Assembly: GCA_021234155.1 (NCBI GenBank)
Contig: JAJEKV010000197.1
Coordinates: 145,818-209,817 of the forward strand
Direction: 5' to 3'
DNA: 64,000 nt
Source: Isoetes taiwanensis
Lineage: Eukaryota; Streptophyta; Lycopodiopsida; Isoetales; Isoetaceae
The position numbers and the translations under genes were made by a program. Below, in pieces: positions 37,084 to 46,224 of the stretch (positions are counted from its first letter, which is position 1; the number at the start of each line of letters is the position of its first letter). The notes beneath the pieces are model-generated. The model did no database searches. It saw only the letters and a program-made list of their open reading frames with translations, and was not told the origin of the DNA.

Positions 37084-38796
37084 GGGGTCTCGGATGATAG
37101 TGATTGTGAGCTGGATAAGGAAAATTGGGATATTGTTAAGTTTGATCTTCTTTCTATGGTTACTGGCTTTTGGAATGCAAATCATCTTCATCCCTCCATC
37201 TCAGCTGGTTTTATTGCTCTTATTCCTAAAGTGGATAATCCTACTGTCTTCTCTGAATGGAGACCTATCTCTTTAACTAATACCTCGTACAAGATCTGTG
37301 CCAAAATAATAGCCTCCATAATCAAGGCCTTCCTTCAAAAAAACATTAGTCAACATCAATCTGCCTTTCTTCCAAATAGGTTCATTTTGGACAACTATAT
37401 TGTGGCTATGGAAGGTCTTCATTAGAACAAGGTCTCCAATCAAAATTGTGTGTTGCTTAAGTTGGACTTCAAACGAGCCTTTAATACTGTTAGATGGGAT
37501 TTTCTGGATTATACTCTTACTACGATGGGTTTTCATCCGAAACTCAAGCTTCTTATTCATGGCCTCAATGTCAATGCTAATTCTGCTGTAATCTTAAATG
37601 GCTCTTCTTCTCAATTCTTTTCTTTATCTCAAGGTGTGAGACAAGGATGTCCTCTTGCTCCATATCTAATCTTAATTGTAGCAGATATGCTAACTAGGGC
37701 CAATCTTTAGGTAGGATCACTGATCTTAAAATGCCAAATAGTGATACTTCCCTCACCATCTCTGAATGTGTTGATGACACTTTTGCCTTTCTGGATGCTA
37801 TTATATATAACATTGAGTTCTTTCTTGAGATTATTAGCCAATTCTCTGCTGCCTCTGGCGTCCACTTGAATCTGTCCAAATGTACTATTATTGGTGATAT
37901 AAATAAATCTAATATTGCTGATATTAAAGTTCTAAATTGTAGCCAAGCCTCTATGCTGTTAGGCATGCATGTATCTCTCAATACCAGCTTGAAAGGACTA
38001 TGGCAACCAATTGTTGATTGAATTAAGAGGAAGCTGAATAATTATAGAAACTGTTTATCCTTTGCAGGCAGAACCTTAATTGCAAATGTGGTCTCGACTA
38101 GTTCTCATATATACTTCTCTTCTGCTTTGGTTGCTCCAAGGAATATCTATAATGAGCTAGAAAAACTATCAGAAATTTCATTTGAAATGACTCACACTTG
38201 GTTAATTGGAATTCTGTGGCTAGAGCAAAGAATCTAGGAGGTTTAGGTTGTAAAGACCTGCACATGCAGGCTTGTGCTTTATTTGGTAAATATATCTAGA
38301 GATCTATTATCAATACTACCGCCCTTTTTCCAGTTCATCAGATATTGGTTATCTTGCTCCTATCCTGATGGGCATCCTTTGATTGCTCATATTATTCTCG
38401 ATTTTGTTTCAACGAGTTACATCCAGGTTCTAATACATCTCCTTGATGCGTAATATATCATCATGGCTTGGAACAAAGTTTACACTTGCTTTGATCATGC
38501 CACTTTTGAGGATCTAAATTTGCAGATGACCATTTTCTGGACACCAATTCTTAAGAATCACCCGAATAAAGTTTTAGCTTTGAGACATCCTAGAATCTAT
38601 AAAAAATGGTCTGAGAAGGGTTTACTTGTTATAAATGAACGTTATATGAACAATAAACTTATGCCTTGGACTTCCTTGAGAAATATTATTCAGGGTATCT
38701 CTAGTGACAAGAAAATCTATCGCCACCTTAAGTCTATTCTCCCTGATATCTGGTTGAATCATTCTGTTCCTAAGTCTATAAATTAGAGTTTGAATG
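37083..38796 (+). pseudogene. LINE A reverse transcriptase (ORF2 part 1), inactivated
   Basis: RT motifs appear in order: GFIALIPKVDN and EWRPISLTNTSYKIC (37,205-37,300), QSAFLPNRFILDNYI (37,356-37,400), LDFKRAFNTVRWDF (37,462-37,503), GVRQGCPLAPYL (37,636-37,671). The active site is CVDD at 37,767-37,778 instead of YADD, followed by SAASGVHLNLSKC and LNTSLKGLWQP. Defects are a TAG at 37,423 (Trp in LINE B), a frameshift with a small deletion near 37,710, further stops in 38,020-38,460, and a TAG at 38,784-38,786. The last stop is shared with LINE B. The reverse transcriptase would have primed cDNA synthesis at the target site; the mutated active site and stops make it dead. Confidence 0.9.
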
Positions 38797-38809
38797 ATAA
38801 ATGCATATA
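38797..38809. repeat. Target-site duplication of LINE B, left copy
   Basis: ATAAATGCATATA here equals 41,827-41,839 exactly (the first two or three bases could also belong to the A-rich tail). It marks the insertion of LINE B into LINE A. Confidence 0.9.
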
Positions 38810-41025
38810 CAATATCCCTAACCAATACCTCCTACAAAATCTGTATTGCAAATAGAATCAAAGCTTACCTGCAGAAGAACATCTCTCTTTATCAGTCAGC
38901 CTTTCTGTCTAACAGATTTATCTTGGACAACTACATCACTGCTATGGAAGGCCTTCATTGGAATAGGGTCTCCAACCAAAATTGTGTGCTTTTAAAGTTA
39001 GATTTTAAGAGAGCTTTTGATACTGTGAGATGGAATTTTCTAGATCTTACTCTCTCTAAATTTGGTTTTCATCCCAAGCTAAGGCTTTTGATTCATGGTT
39101 TGAATGTCTATTCAAATTCTGCTGTCATTCTAAATGGATCCCCTTCTCAATTCTTCCCTTTATCTCGGGGTGTTAGACAAGGCTGCCCTCTTGCCCCTTA
39201 TTTATTTTTTATAGTAGCTGAAATGCTTACAAGGGCTGTTTTACATTTTAAGGATCTTGGAAAAGTAAAGGGTCTCAAAATGCCAAATAGTGATGAGTTT
39301 CTCACCCTTTCACAATATGCTGATGACACTTTTGCCTTCTTGGATGCTGATATCTCAAACATTGATTTTTTTCTTGAGATTATTAAGCAATTTTCGGCTG
39401 CTTCTGGAGTCCACTTAAATCTGGCTAAATGTGTGATCATTGGAGATAATGTCCAGCCAAATTTTGCTGATATGAAGGTTCTCAATCCCAATCAAGTTTC
39501 CACTCTATTGGGCATGCCTTTGTCTCTCAATCCTAGCCTAAAGGGCCTCTGGCAGCCTATCATTGACAGAATTAGAAAGAAGCTAAATAATTTTAGAGGG
39601 GGCTTATCCTTTGCTGGCAGAACTTTAATTGCTAATTCAGTTCTTGCTAGGTCTCACATTTATTTTTCTTCTGCATTAGTGGCTCCTAAGGCTGTTTATT
39701 CTGAGATTGAAAAAATAATCAGAAAGTTTGTCTGGAAAGGTTCTCATTTAGTAGGTTGGAAGTATATCACCAAGCTCAAAAAATATGGGGGATTAGGTTG
39801 CAAAGATCTTCATCTGCAAGCTTGTGCCCTGGCTAGTAAATATATTTGGAAGTCATTCATGAACAATTCTAGTCCATCCTCACAGTTTATTAGATATTGG
39901 CTCTCATGCTTTCATCCGGATGGCCATCCTTCAATTGATCATATTTTACCTGATTCTTGCTTTAATGTCCTTCATGCTGGTGCTAATACTTCTCCTCTTA
40001 TGAGAAACATCATTATGGCCTGGAACAAAGTTCAGTCTACTTATGATTATGCTGCTCCTCAAGATTTTAACCTGCACATGACTATTTTCTGGAATCCCAT
40101 TCTCAAGAATCATCCAAATAAAGCCCTTGCTTTGAGACATCCCAGGATTTACAAAAAGTGGTCTGACTTTGGTCTCCTATTCGTAAGTGACCTCTACATT
40201 AACAACAAGCTAATTTCTTGGACGTCTTTGAAAAACATCATTCATGGTACTTCCAGTGACAAAAAGGTTTATTTTCATATTAAGTCAATTCTGCCTCATG
40301 TGTGGTTAAATAATGTTGTTCCAAAGGCAACCAATTAGAGCATTGATGGAAAATGCCACTATAAAGTCAGTAAGATTTACTCTGTTATTAATATAAATGC
40401 TGAGCCCTCCAAAGCAAGTATCAAATGGTCTATTTCTGATGAGGAAGTTAAGTCTCTCTTTCATGAAGTTTGGAACTCCTACTGCTTTCCTAAGGTCAAC
40501 TTCTTCATCTGGTTACTGGCTAATAAAAGTATTCCTAATTTACAATTGTTTTCAAATAGGAATGTGGATATCTCTGCTTTGTGCCAGCTTGGATGCAATT
40601 TGGATGAAAATCTTGAGCATATTTTCCTTTGTCCTAAACTAAATCCCTTTTGGTCTTGGTTTGATGATAAACTGGATCATTTTTTCCCAAACAAGATATC
40701 AGGTAATCTATTGTCATACATTCAAAATAATTGTGCCTTTGCTAATACTATCATGTTTATTGCTCTTTGGAATGTCTGGAAGGCAAGAAACAGAGTTGTC
40801 TATGGTAAAAAGAATTTCTCTATCTTCTGGATTAAGTTGCACTTTCATCTTGATGTTGAATCCACTGCCTCAACACACAAAAGGAAATTTGCTGATATGT
40901 ATAACAGAAAATGGGATTCAGTTGGTTTTTTCAGAGAGTCTTTTGATTTATTTGTATCCAATTTTAATGTAATCAATTCTAATTCTGCCTTTTGTGATGA
41001 TGTTAGCTTACTTGAAGATATGTAA
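38810..41025 (+). pseudogene. LINE B ORF2 (reverse transcriptase + zf-RVT), one stop
   Basis: The frame is open from the truncation to 40,338 (over 500 codons), then, after a single TAG (40,336-40,338), in the same frame to TAA at 41,023-41,025. Visible are QSAFLSNRFILDNYI, LDFKRAFDTVRWNF, GSPSQFF, GVRQGCPLAPYL, an intact QYADD (YADD codons 39,316-39,327), SAASGVHLNLAKC and KGLWQP. Then come the connector and the C-terminal zf-RVT knuckle LCQLGCNLDENLEHIFLCP (C-X3-C-X7-H-X4-C, about 40,585-40,640). The endonuclease and the N-terminal part of RT are absent through 5' truncation. The first ATG of the frame (38,794) lies in the flanking LINE A and means nothing. RT would be needed in full for mobility, so the copy is not autonomous. 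Confidence 0.92.
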
Positions 41026-41041
41026 GGCGAGCTTGGGAGAA

Positions 41042-41425
41042 ATGGAAGATAATCTCCTTAAAAAAGATATTGGCCAGGATCTGAGTATGTTTTTCAGCAA
41101 ACTTACTATGAATGAGGCAGTCTTGGACAGAAACACAACTCTGGCAGGAATTTTTTGTAGGGAAGTAGTGCAAGTGTACTATATGTTTGATCTTCTTTCC
41201 ATGTATCACTACTACATGACCGAAGATCCATTTTCAAGGTTCAGGGAGCAGTACTACACACATAGACTGCTAGCAGACCTATATGGCTCCTTGATTTGCT
41301 TGAGTGAGACTGATCTCTCTTGCTTTGATGAAATTGCTGAGCAGACAGATGACTGCTACACCGTTGGATCTGCTTCTCCTTTCTATGCCTACTTTAACTC
41401 TAAGCTCGACACCCTTTTCCCTTAG
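41042..41425 (+). CDS. LINE B ORF3, conserved protein of unknown function
   Basis: 127 codons from ATG at 41,042, 16 nt after the ORF2 stop and in the +1 frame. The frame is also open upstream across that stop. It encodes an acidic N-terminal part (MEDNLLKKD), a central block FCREVVQVYYMFD ... YHYYM ... RFREQYYTHRLLADLYGSL, and an acidic, Ser/Tyr-rich end. No membrane segment or signal peptide is obvious; the central block looks helical and rich in Tyr, Leu and Arg. The LINE A copy (42,507-42,896) is collinear and gap-free up to the LADLYGSL block. In a 54-residue stretch my hand alignment gives 37 identities, and most differences are conservative or silent at the codon level. It is translated, if at all, by reinitiation or frameshift after ORF2. 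I do not recognise the family. Role unknown. Confidence 0.7.
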   Translation: MEDNLLKKDIGQDLSMFFSKLTMNEAVLDRNTTLAGIFCREVVQVYYMFDLLSMYHYYMTEDPFSRFREQYYTHRLLADLYGSLICLSETDLSCFDEIAEQTDDCYTVGSASPFYAYFNSKLDTLFP

Positions 41426-41826
41426 ACTCCTTAGCCTTTTCATCACCCCAGGCTTCTTGTTCAATCCTACATGGTCATCAATTGCTCAATTCTACTTCCT
41501 AATCCGGCTAGAATTCTGGTTGCTTTTTTCAGGTGCTAACAAATTTCAATCTTGGTTGGGGTTGGGGTCGTGAATTTTCTCCTTTCTTTGAAGACAACTT
41601 CTGGACAATATTTCTTCCTTCTCTGGTCATTACAGTTTTCTTCAGACTTGAGTTCTTCTTTTTGTACTCTTGATCTATGCCTCCTTTCTCTATGATGGAC
41701 GATTTTGGTTAAAGACCTCTACTAAATTATAATCTGTTGATCTAAGCAGATCTATGTATTGTTTTTCTTGATTAATGGAAAAATCTACTTTTACTCTCAA
41801 AAAAAAAATAAAAAAAAATAAAAAAA
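41426..41826 (+). other. LINE B 3' UTR and A-rich tail
   Basis: Non-coding and T-rich. Near the end it has ATCTATGTATTG, TTGATTAATGG and CTCAAAA. The tail is A(9)TA(8)TA-like, ending at 41,826 before the target duplication. The last 50 bases are shared with LINE A and, more weakly, with the tail at 54,790-54,853. Confidence 0.85.
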
Positions 41827-41839
41827 ATAAATGCATATA
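41827..41839. repeat. Target-site duplication of LINE B, right copy
   Basis: Identical 13-mer to 38,797-38,809. LINE A resumes in frame directly after it. Confidence 0.9.
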
Positions 41840-42487
41840 TAAGGTCAGTAAAGTATACTCCATTATCAATAGATCTAACCTTCCAGTTAAAGCTGTTTCT
41901 AAATGGTCTATTTCTAAGAGGGAAGGTAAAATCCTTTTTCAAAATGTTTGGAACTCTTTCTGTCTCCCAAAAGTTAGCTTTTTTATTTGACTAATTACTC
42001 GAAAGAGTATCTCAAGTCTTCTTACTATCTCAAGGAGATTTAATAATATTTCTGTCTTGTGCTACTCTGGCTGCTTGCAAGATGAAAGTATTGATCATAT
42101 TTTTTTTCTGTCCTAAATTGGCCCCTTTCTGGTCTTGGTTTAGAGGTAGACTTGGTGTTTTTTTTCCTTCTTTGGTAGTTGAAAATCTATTATCTTGCAT
42201 TGAAAATAAGTGCACTTTTGCTAATACGCTGGAATATTTGGAAAGCTAGAAATAGAATTATATATGGCAATAAGAATTTTTCAATCTTTTGGATTAAAAT
42301 GCACTTCCAGTTTGATGTTGAAGCCACTGCTACTGCTCACAAGAGGAAATATGCTGATAAATATGACAGGAATTGGATCTCTATTGGTATATTCAAGGGT
42401 TCTTTTAATTTATTTGTTTTCAATCTAAATGTCATTGATTCTAATACTACTTTTCTTGATCATGGTAACCTATCTTACGCAATGTAA
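41840..42487 (+). pseudogene. LINE A ORF2 part 2 (zf-RVT domain)
   Basis: This continues the ORF2 of LINE A after the nested insert: YKVSKVYS, KWSIS, VWNSFCLPKVSFFI, then a knuckle-like region with Cys and DESIDHIFF (about 42,085-42,110) and several stops. A frame reading IRWNIWKARNRIIYG ... FDVEATATAHKRK reaches TAA at 42,485-42,487. The order is the same as in LINE B. It is inactive because of stops around 41,990 and 42,110-42,180. Confidence 0.85.
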
Positions 42488-42506
42488 AGGAAGTGGAGAA
42501 GGGGAA

Positions 42507-42896
42507 TTGGAAGACTGCTTTAAAAGAAAAGAAGAAGATATGGATCTTTACGGACTGATGGAAAGATTAAGTGTGGAAAGTGAATACTCAGACAAGAAAG
42601 CAGTCTGGGTCAGGCTTTTCTGCAGGGAAGTAGTTCAAATATATTGCATGTTTGATTTTATCTTCATATATCACTATTACATGTCAGAAAGGCAGTTTAC
42701 AAGATATAGGGAACTATACTATACGCACAAACTACTGGCAGATCTGTATGGTTCTCTGCTGCTACTAAGTGATACTAAAGACTTGGACTCTTCCTTTTAT
42801 GAAGCTGATGATCTCATTCTGGACCACTACACCTTCGGCTCTGCAGACTCTTTTGCCTCCTTTTTCAATGCCAAACTTGACTCTCTTTCTTGTTAA
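42507..42896 (+). CDS. LINE A ORF3, homologue of the LINE B ORF3
   Basis: The position matching the LINE B start codon is TTG (42,507-42,509); the first in-frame ATG is 42,540, giving 118 codons. Like its partner it follows the ORF2 stop closely (19 nt against 16, a whole-codon difference) and is in the +1 frame relative to ORF2. It keeps LFCREVVQIYCMFD, YHYYMS, RYRELYYTHKLLADLYGSL and an acidic tail ending SLSC. The frame is intact although ORF1 and ORF2 of the same element are full of stops. That suggests either recent decay of the element or chance. No known domain is recognised. The start is uncertain. Confidence 0.65.
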   Translation: MEDCFKRKEEDMDLYGLMERLSVESEYSDKKAVWVRLFCREVVQIYCMFDFIFIYHYYMSERQFTRYRELYYTHKLLADLYGSLLLLSDTKDLDSSFYEADDLILDHYTFGSADSFASFFNAKLDSLSC

Positions 42897-43340
42897 ACTC
42901 ATATACATGCCTCCTATTTTTCCTCCTTTGGAATATAAACGCAACCACTAATTGCTTAATTTTAACTCATCATCTAGTAAGAGTTTTTGGTTGGCTAAGT
43001 TACTTTTCAGGATTTGATCACTTAAGGCAATGGAGTGTAGGACGCACAGTTGCGGCTTAAGGCAATGGAACATGGGACACACAGTTGGGGTCGGGGTTGA
43101 AGACTTGATTACTGAATGCCATGGTTTTTTGGGGGCTCAAAGCTTGCTAAGATCATTTTTGTACTATTTAAAGTTAATTTAATTGTCTTCTCAAGTTAAA
43201 TGAAGCCTCTTCTTTTCTAAGGGAAGGCTACATATACTATTATACTTTGCTATCTTCTAGCAGAATAATGAATTGCTTTTCTTGATTAATGAAAAAATCA
43301 ACTCTTACTCTCAAAAAAAAAAAAAAAAAAAAAAAAAAAA
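42897..43340 (+). other. LINE A 3' UTR with a 38-bp tandem duplication and poly(A)
   Basis: GGCTTAAGGCAATGGA plus GGGACACACAGTTG-type text occurs twice at about 43,020-43,095. The 3' end has TTGATTAATGAAAAAATC and a pure A run of 28 at 43,313-43,340. Confidence 0.85.
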
Positions 43341-43691
43341 TGCATCATTTGTGATGTGAGTGAACGAGCGAGCTTTTGCACTGAATCTATCCACTGACTG
43401 AAGTTCATCATCAACCTAACTCATCTGTGACATTGCAAGTCCTTTGGTTTCATGCATTCCTGCAGTGAAAAATGAGCTAAAGAATTTGATAGAAAATACA
43501 TGCATTATGTTCTCAGGCTTCTATCTGTTTCCTACAAGCTGCTGCGGAAGTATAACTTGCTCCCATGGGCACCTGAAAACTAGGCTTACCTATAGCAGCA
43601 GTATCCACTTGAACCGCACTGTGAACCTGAGGCATTTGAGTCGATCAATCTTCCAGAAGATCAACTTGCCTGTTAAGTGACTCCAACAAGA
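43341..43691. other. Flank of LINE A, no gene recognised
   Basis: A 78-codon open frame at 43,444-43,680 shows no motif. No duplicate of the bases directly after the poly(A) (TGCATCATTTGTGATG) was found upstream of LINE A. Confidence 0.4.
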
Positions 43692-44250
43692 TGTATTGAA
43701 CAGTTAATTCATACCTTAAAGAACACATTAGTAGGACAAATACTCACATATCAAAAGAGCTTGAAAGAATGGTCAATCCCGGCACACACAGGAAGTTAGG
43801 AATGTTTTGAAGCAGGTAAAATATTATAGCCTTTAATGGCATTGCATTTATACCAACTTGCTTTTTTCTTTTATTGCAGGTAAATCACAGAATAAATATT
43901 GATTCTGTTGTTTTGGAAGTTCAAAAATATCGTTGTGAGTTTTTTCGCAAATTGAATCAACATTTATTGAATTCCAAAATTATGATAACCTTGTGTGTTT
44001 GTTAGGAGCGCATTACAAGAATCAATCCAAAGCTAAGATTGCTGTCTGCGGCATTCTATACTCGTCTTTTTTTTTAAGGTAAACCAGCCTTAGTTTATTG
44101 TGTTTGGTTGGAATCATTGTGTGAACATCATCTTTTGCACTTGTTTACTTGACCAGATTGAAGAGATTAGCTGAAAACATGTTGCCAACTTGGGAGATGA
44201 ACTCTTATACCCACAATTTTGGTTATTGTAAGACTGCTAAAATAGTTTGA
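43692..44250 (+). pseudogene. Exon-like blocks of an unidentified host gene
   Basis: Four blocks with good splice-site text follow one another. One ends at 43,815 (AGCAG|GTAAAA). The others are 43,880-43,931 (TTGCAG acceptor), 44,006-44,078 (GTTAG acceptor, AAG|GTAAAC donor) and one from 44,157 (GACCAG acceptor). Read across, they give QEVRNVLKQVN-HRINIDSVV, LEVQKYR, ERITRINPKLRLLSAAFYTR and KRLAENMLPTWEMNSY. Splice phase and amino-acid text look real, but a stop precedes the first block and the third block ends in a T run that shifts the frame. I cannot name the gene. A further coding-looking piece, AYNAWRNYALPVIDLVYELA, sits at about 45,680-45,745. Confidence 0.45.
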
Positions 44251-46177
44251 GAAAGCACTACATTTGATGTGTGTCAAATGTAACATACTGAAACTGCAGT
44301 GATCAGGATGCTAGAGAACATATGCTGGAGTAAAATTGTTGCCACAGTATCCTGAGGCTGAACCCGTGCAGTAAGTTAAAAAGGAAATTTGTCTTTTGCA
44401 CCACGTCTACTGTATGTTTTCCTGATGCCCTTTCTGGGTTCAGGAATTTCCAATGCAAATGACATCAAAATGGTGATCTGTGCCATACTGAAGGATGTCT
44501 TTTTACAGTTTCAAATCTTTTGGAAGCAATGATTTTTTTTATGTCTTGTGTATCAAATCTCTTAACTTGGATTACGTAAGTTAGGTTGTTGACAGCTACC
44601 AGGATTTTTAGAACATGACTGACAAGTTTCACCAGAGAACTTGGGGATCCATCTCATGCAGATTGTCTCTTCGAATTGCTCTAGGTACTATTTTTCATCT
44701 TTTTCTTTTTCTTTAGCGTTAGCTAGGGAAGGGGATAGGGATTCTTTGCCATGCAGATATTGAGTTCTCAATTTACATGTCAGGTTACCAATGCTCATTA
44801 TTGATAACAGTTGATTCTTTATCTCCTCAGTCATTACCAGAGTATGTATATAGCAATATCACATACCATTTCAAAAGAAGTTGAATGAAAATATCAGAAA
44901 CTGGTATGTGCATTTAAGGTTCGGTTTACAATACCCTTAAGATTTCTGAGAAAGGATTTATCAGTGCTTGAGAACATAGAAAATGTGCTTGAATCAAGTT
45001 TCGTTGGATCTCAAAATGGTGCACATGAGGACTTGAGTGCAGATTTTGGTATAGCTATGTATATCGTATCGAAGAGTGTAAGAAAGTAGTATATTAGAAT
45101 TCTTTTTTAGCCTGGTACTCTATTTCAGACGGTGACAATTAATGTCCAATCTTTTCATATCCCAGTTCCTTTAATTTTGTAGGTGGTTTGGCTGGTCAAA
45201 CAGAGGGAGTTGTACAAGATCAAATCTGTAATAATGCTAATTATGGGCCCTTTTTGCTTTAGTTGCCTTGTGGAGTGGTTATGTTCAATATCAACTACTA
45301 TACAATATGCTCATCTCACCTTTTGCAGTTTAACTTTATCTGCGGATAGTTTTGTCATAGTAATCTACATTACAGGTCATTTAACATTTAACGTTCTTTT
45401 CGGAATATTGTCCATATTGTTCGTATCCCATTGTGTGAGCCATAATATTGGTCTATCTATATCACTTACAGATACACAACTGTTGTTCACAAAAGCTACT
45501 TATCAATCTCCATAAGTTTTGTCTTCAGTTCTCTTATTCATTGCCATAGGCTTGATAATTATCTTGTGGTAATTATACAAATAGAATGATAATCTCATGC
45601 CGTTATTGTGTGCACTTTGTTGGCATTGTAGAAATTGAAAGAGAGTGGCTAATGATGTATGTATTTGTGGTTTTTACAGGGCATATAATGCTTGGCGCAA
45701 TTATGCTTTGCCTGTGATAGACCTTGTCTATGAGTTGGCTAATTACTGCAGACAGGGAGCAGACCTATGATATCCTATTGTATTCTATGGCATGATGTTG
45801 AACAACTCAAAGGCTTCTAGCTTTGTTTACTTGCAGTCTCTAACCTCTTGAGCCATGTCCCTAGATTGTTTGAATCTATGTTCATTTAAGCTTATAAGAT
45901 TTACCTTAACTAACTCCCCATGCACAACCATATCAATGAAATTCCAGATTAGCACTCTTGGCCTTGGCCATCCATTGGTCAAAACTTAAACATAGAAATT
46001 GCACCGCAGCCCCTGCATTAATGCTCGTATATGGCTATGATTCCTAAAGGTGTCATATCTAGGTCTTGGAACTGTTGTTGATGCTTTAGAATATAAAAAC
46101 AACAAAATAACGCCTCTTGCTACAAGGTATGTAAAGCACGGGCAAAAAGAATAATAAACATCTCATGTCAGGGATCT
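44251..46177. other. Possible continuation of the unidentified gene remnant
   Basis: T-rich DNA with intron character. Apart from the short coding-looking piece near 45,680 I see no exons I can connect. A 110-codon open frame at 45,183-45,515 is hydrophobic, low in information, and probably chance. Confidence 0.3.
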
Positions 46178-46224
46178 CAAGTCATAAGCACTATGCTAGA
46201 AAGTCATAAGCACTATGCTAGAAA
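46178..46224 (+). repeat. 22-bp tandem duplication
   Basis: AGTCATAAGCACTATGCTAG occurs twice in a row with a short AAA spacer. Confidence 0.9.

Larger units (their letters stand above)
38810..41826 (+). mobile_element. LINE B, 5'-truncated copy nested in LINE A
   Basis: It begins abruptly inside the RT domain (ISLTNTSYKIC) and ends in an A-rich tail (41,799-41,826) preceded by TTGATTAATGGAAAAATC. That ending is nearly identical to the end of LINE A (TTGATTAATGAAAAAATC). A 13-bp duplication flanks it. Target-primed reverse transcription with early termination explains all three features. The element is about 3.0 kb and less damaged than its host LINE, as expected for the younger insert. Confidence 0.95.
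34700..43340 (+). mobile_element. LINE A, full span, interrupted by LINE B and a TIR element
   Basis: This is one L1-type non-LTR element: an ORF1 remnant (34.7-36.6 kb), reverse transcriptase (37.08-38.79 kb), C-terminal zf-RVT domain (41.84-42.49 kb), ORF3 (42.5-42.9 kb), a 3' UTR and a poly(A) tail at 43,313-43,340. The two halves are joined in reading frame when LINE B (38,810-41,826) is removed. The coding text before 38,809 and after 41,840 aligns without a gap to the intact stretch of LINE B at 40,318-40,400. The endonuclease region is missing at the T run (37,051-37,082). The exact 5' end and the outer target-site duplication could not be found. Confidence 0.85.

Noticed and set aside
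38794-38809. ATG that would start the 514-codon frame of LINE B
   Set aside because: It lies in LINE A flanking sequence and in the target duplication. LINE B itself starts inside RT, so this is not a real start.
37083-42896. Three separate LINE copies in a head-to-tail array
   Set aside because: The first and third pieces join in frame across the 13-bp duplication, so they are one element split by the second.
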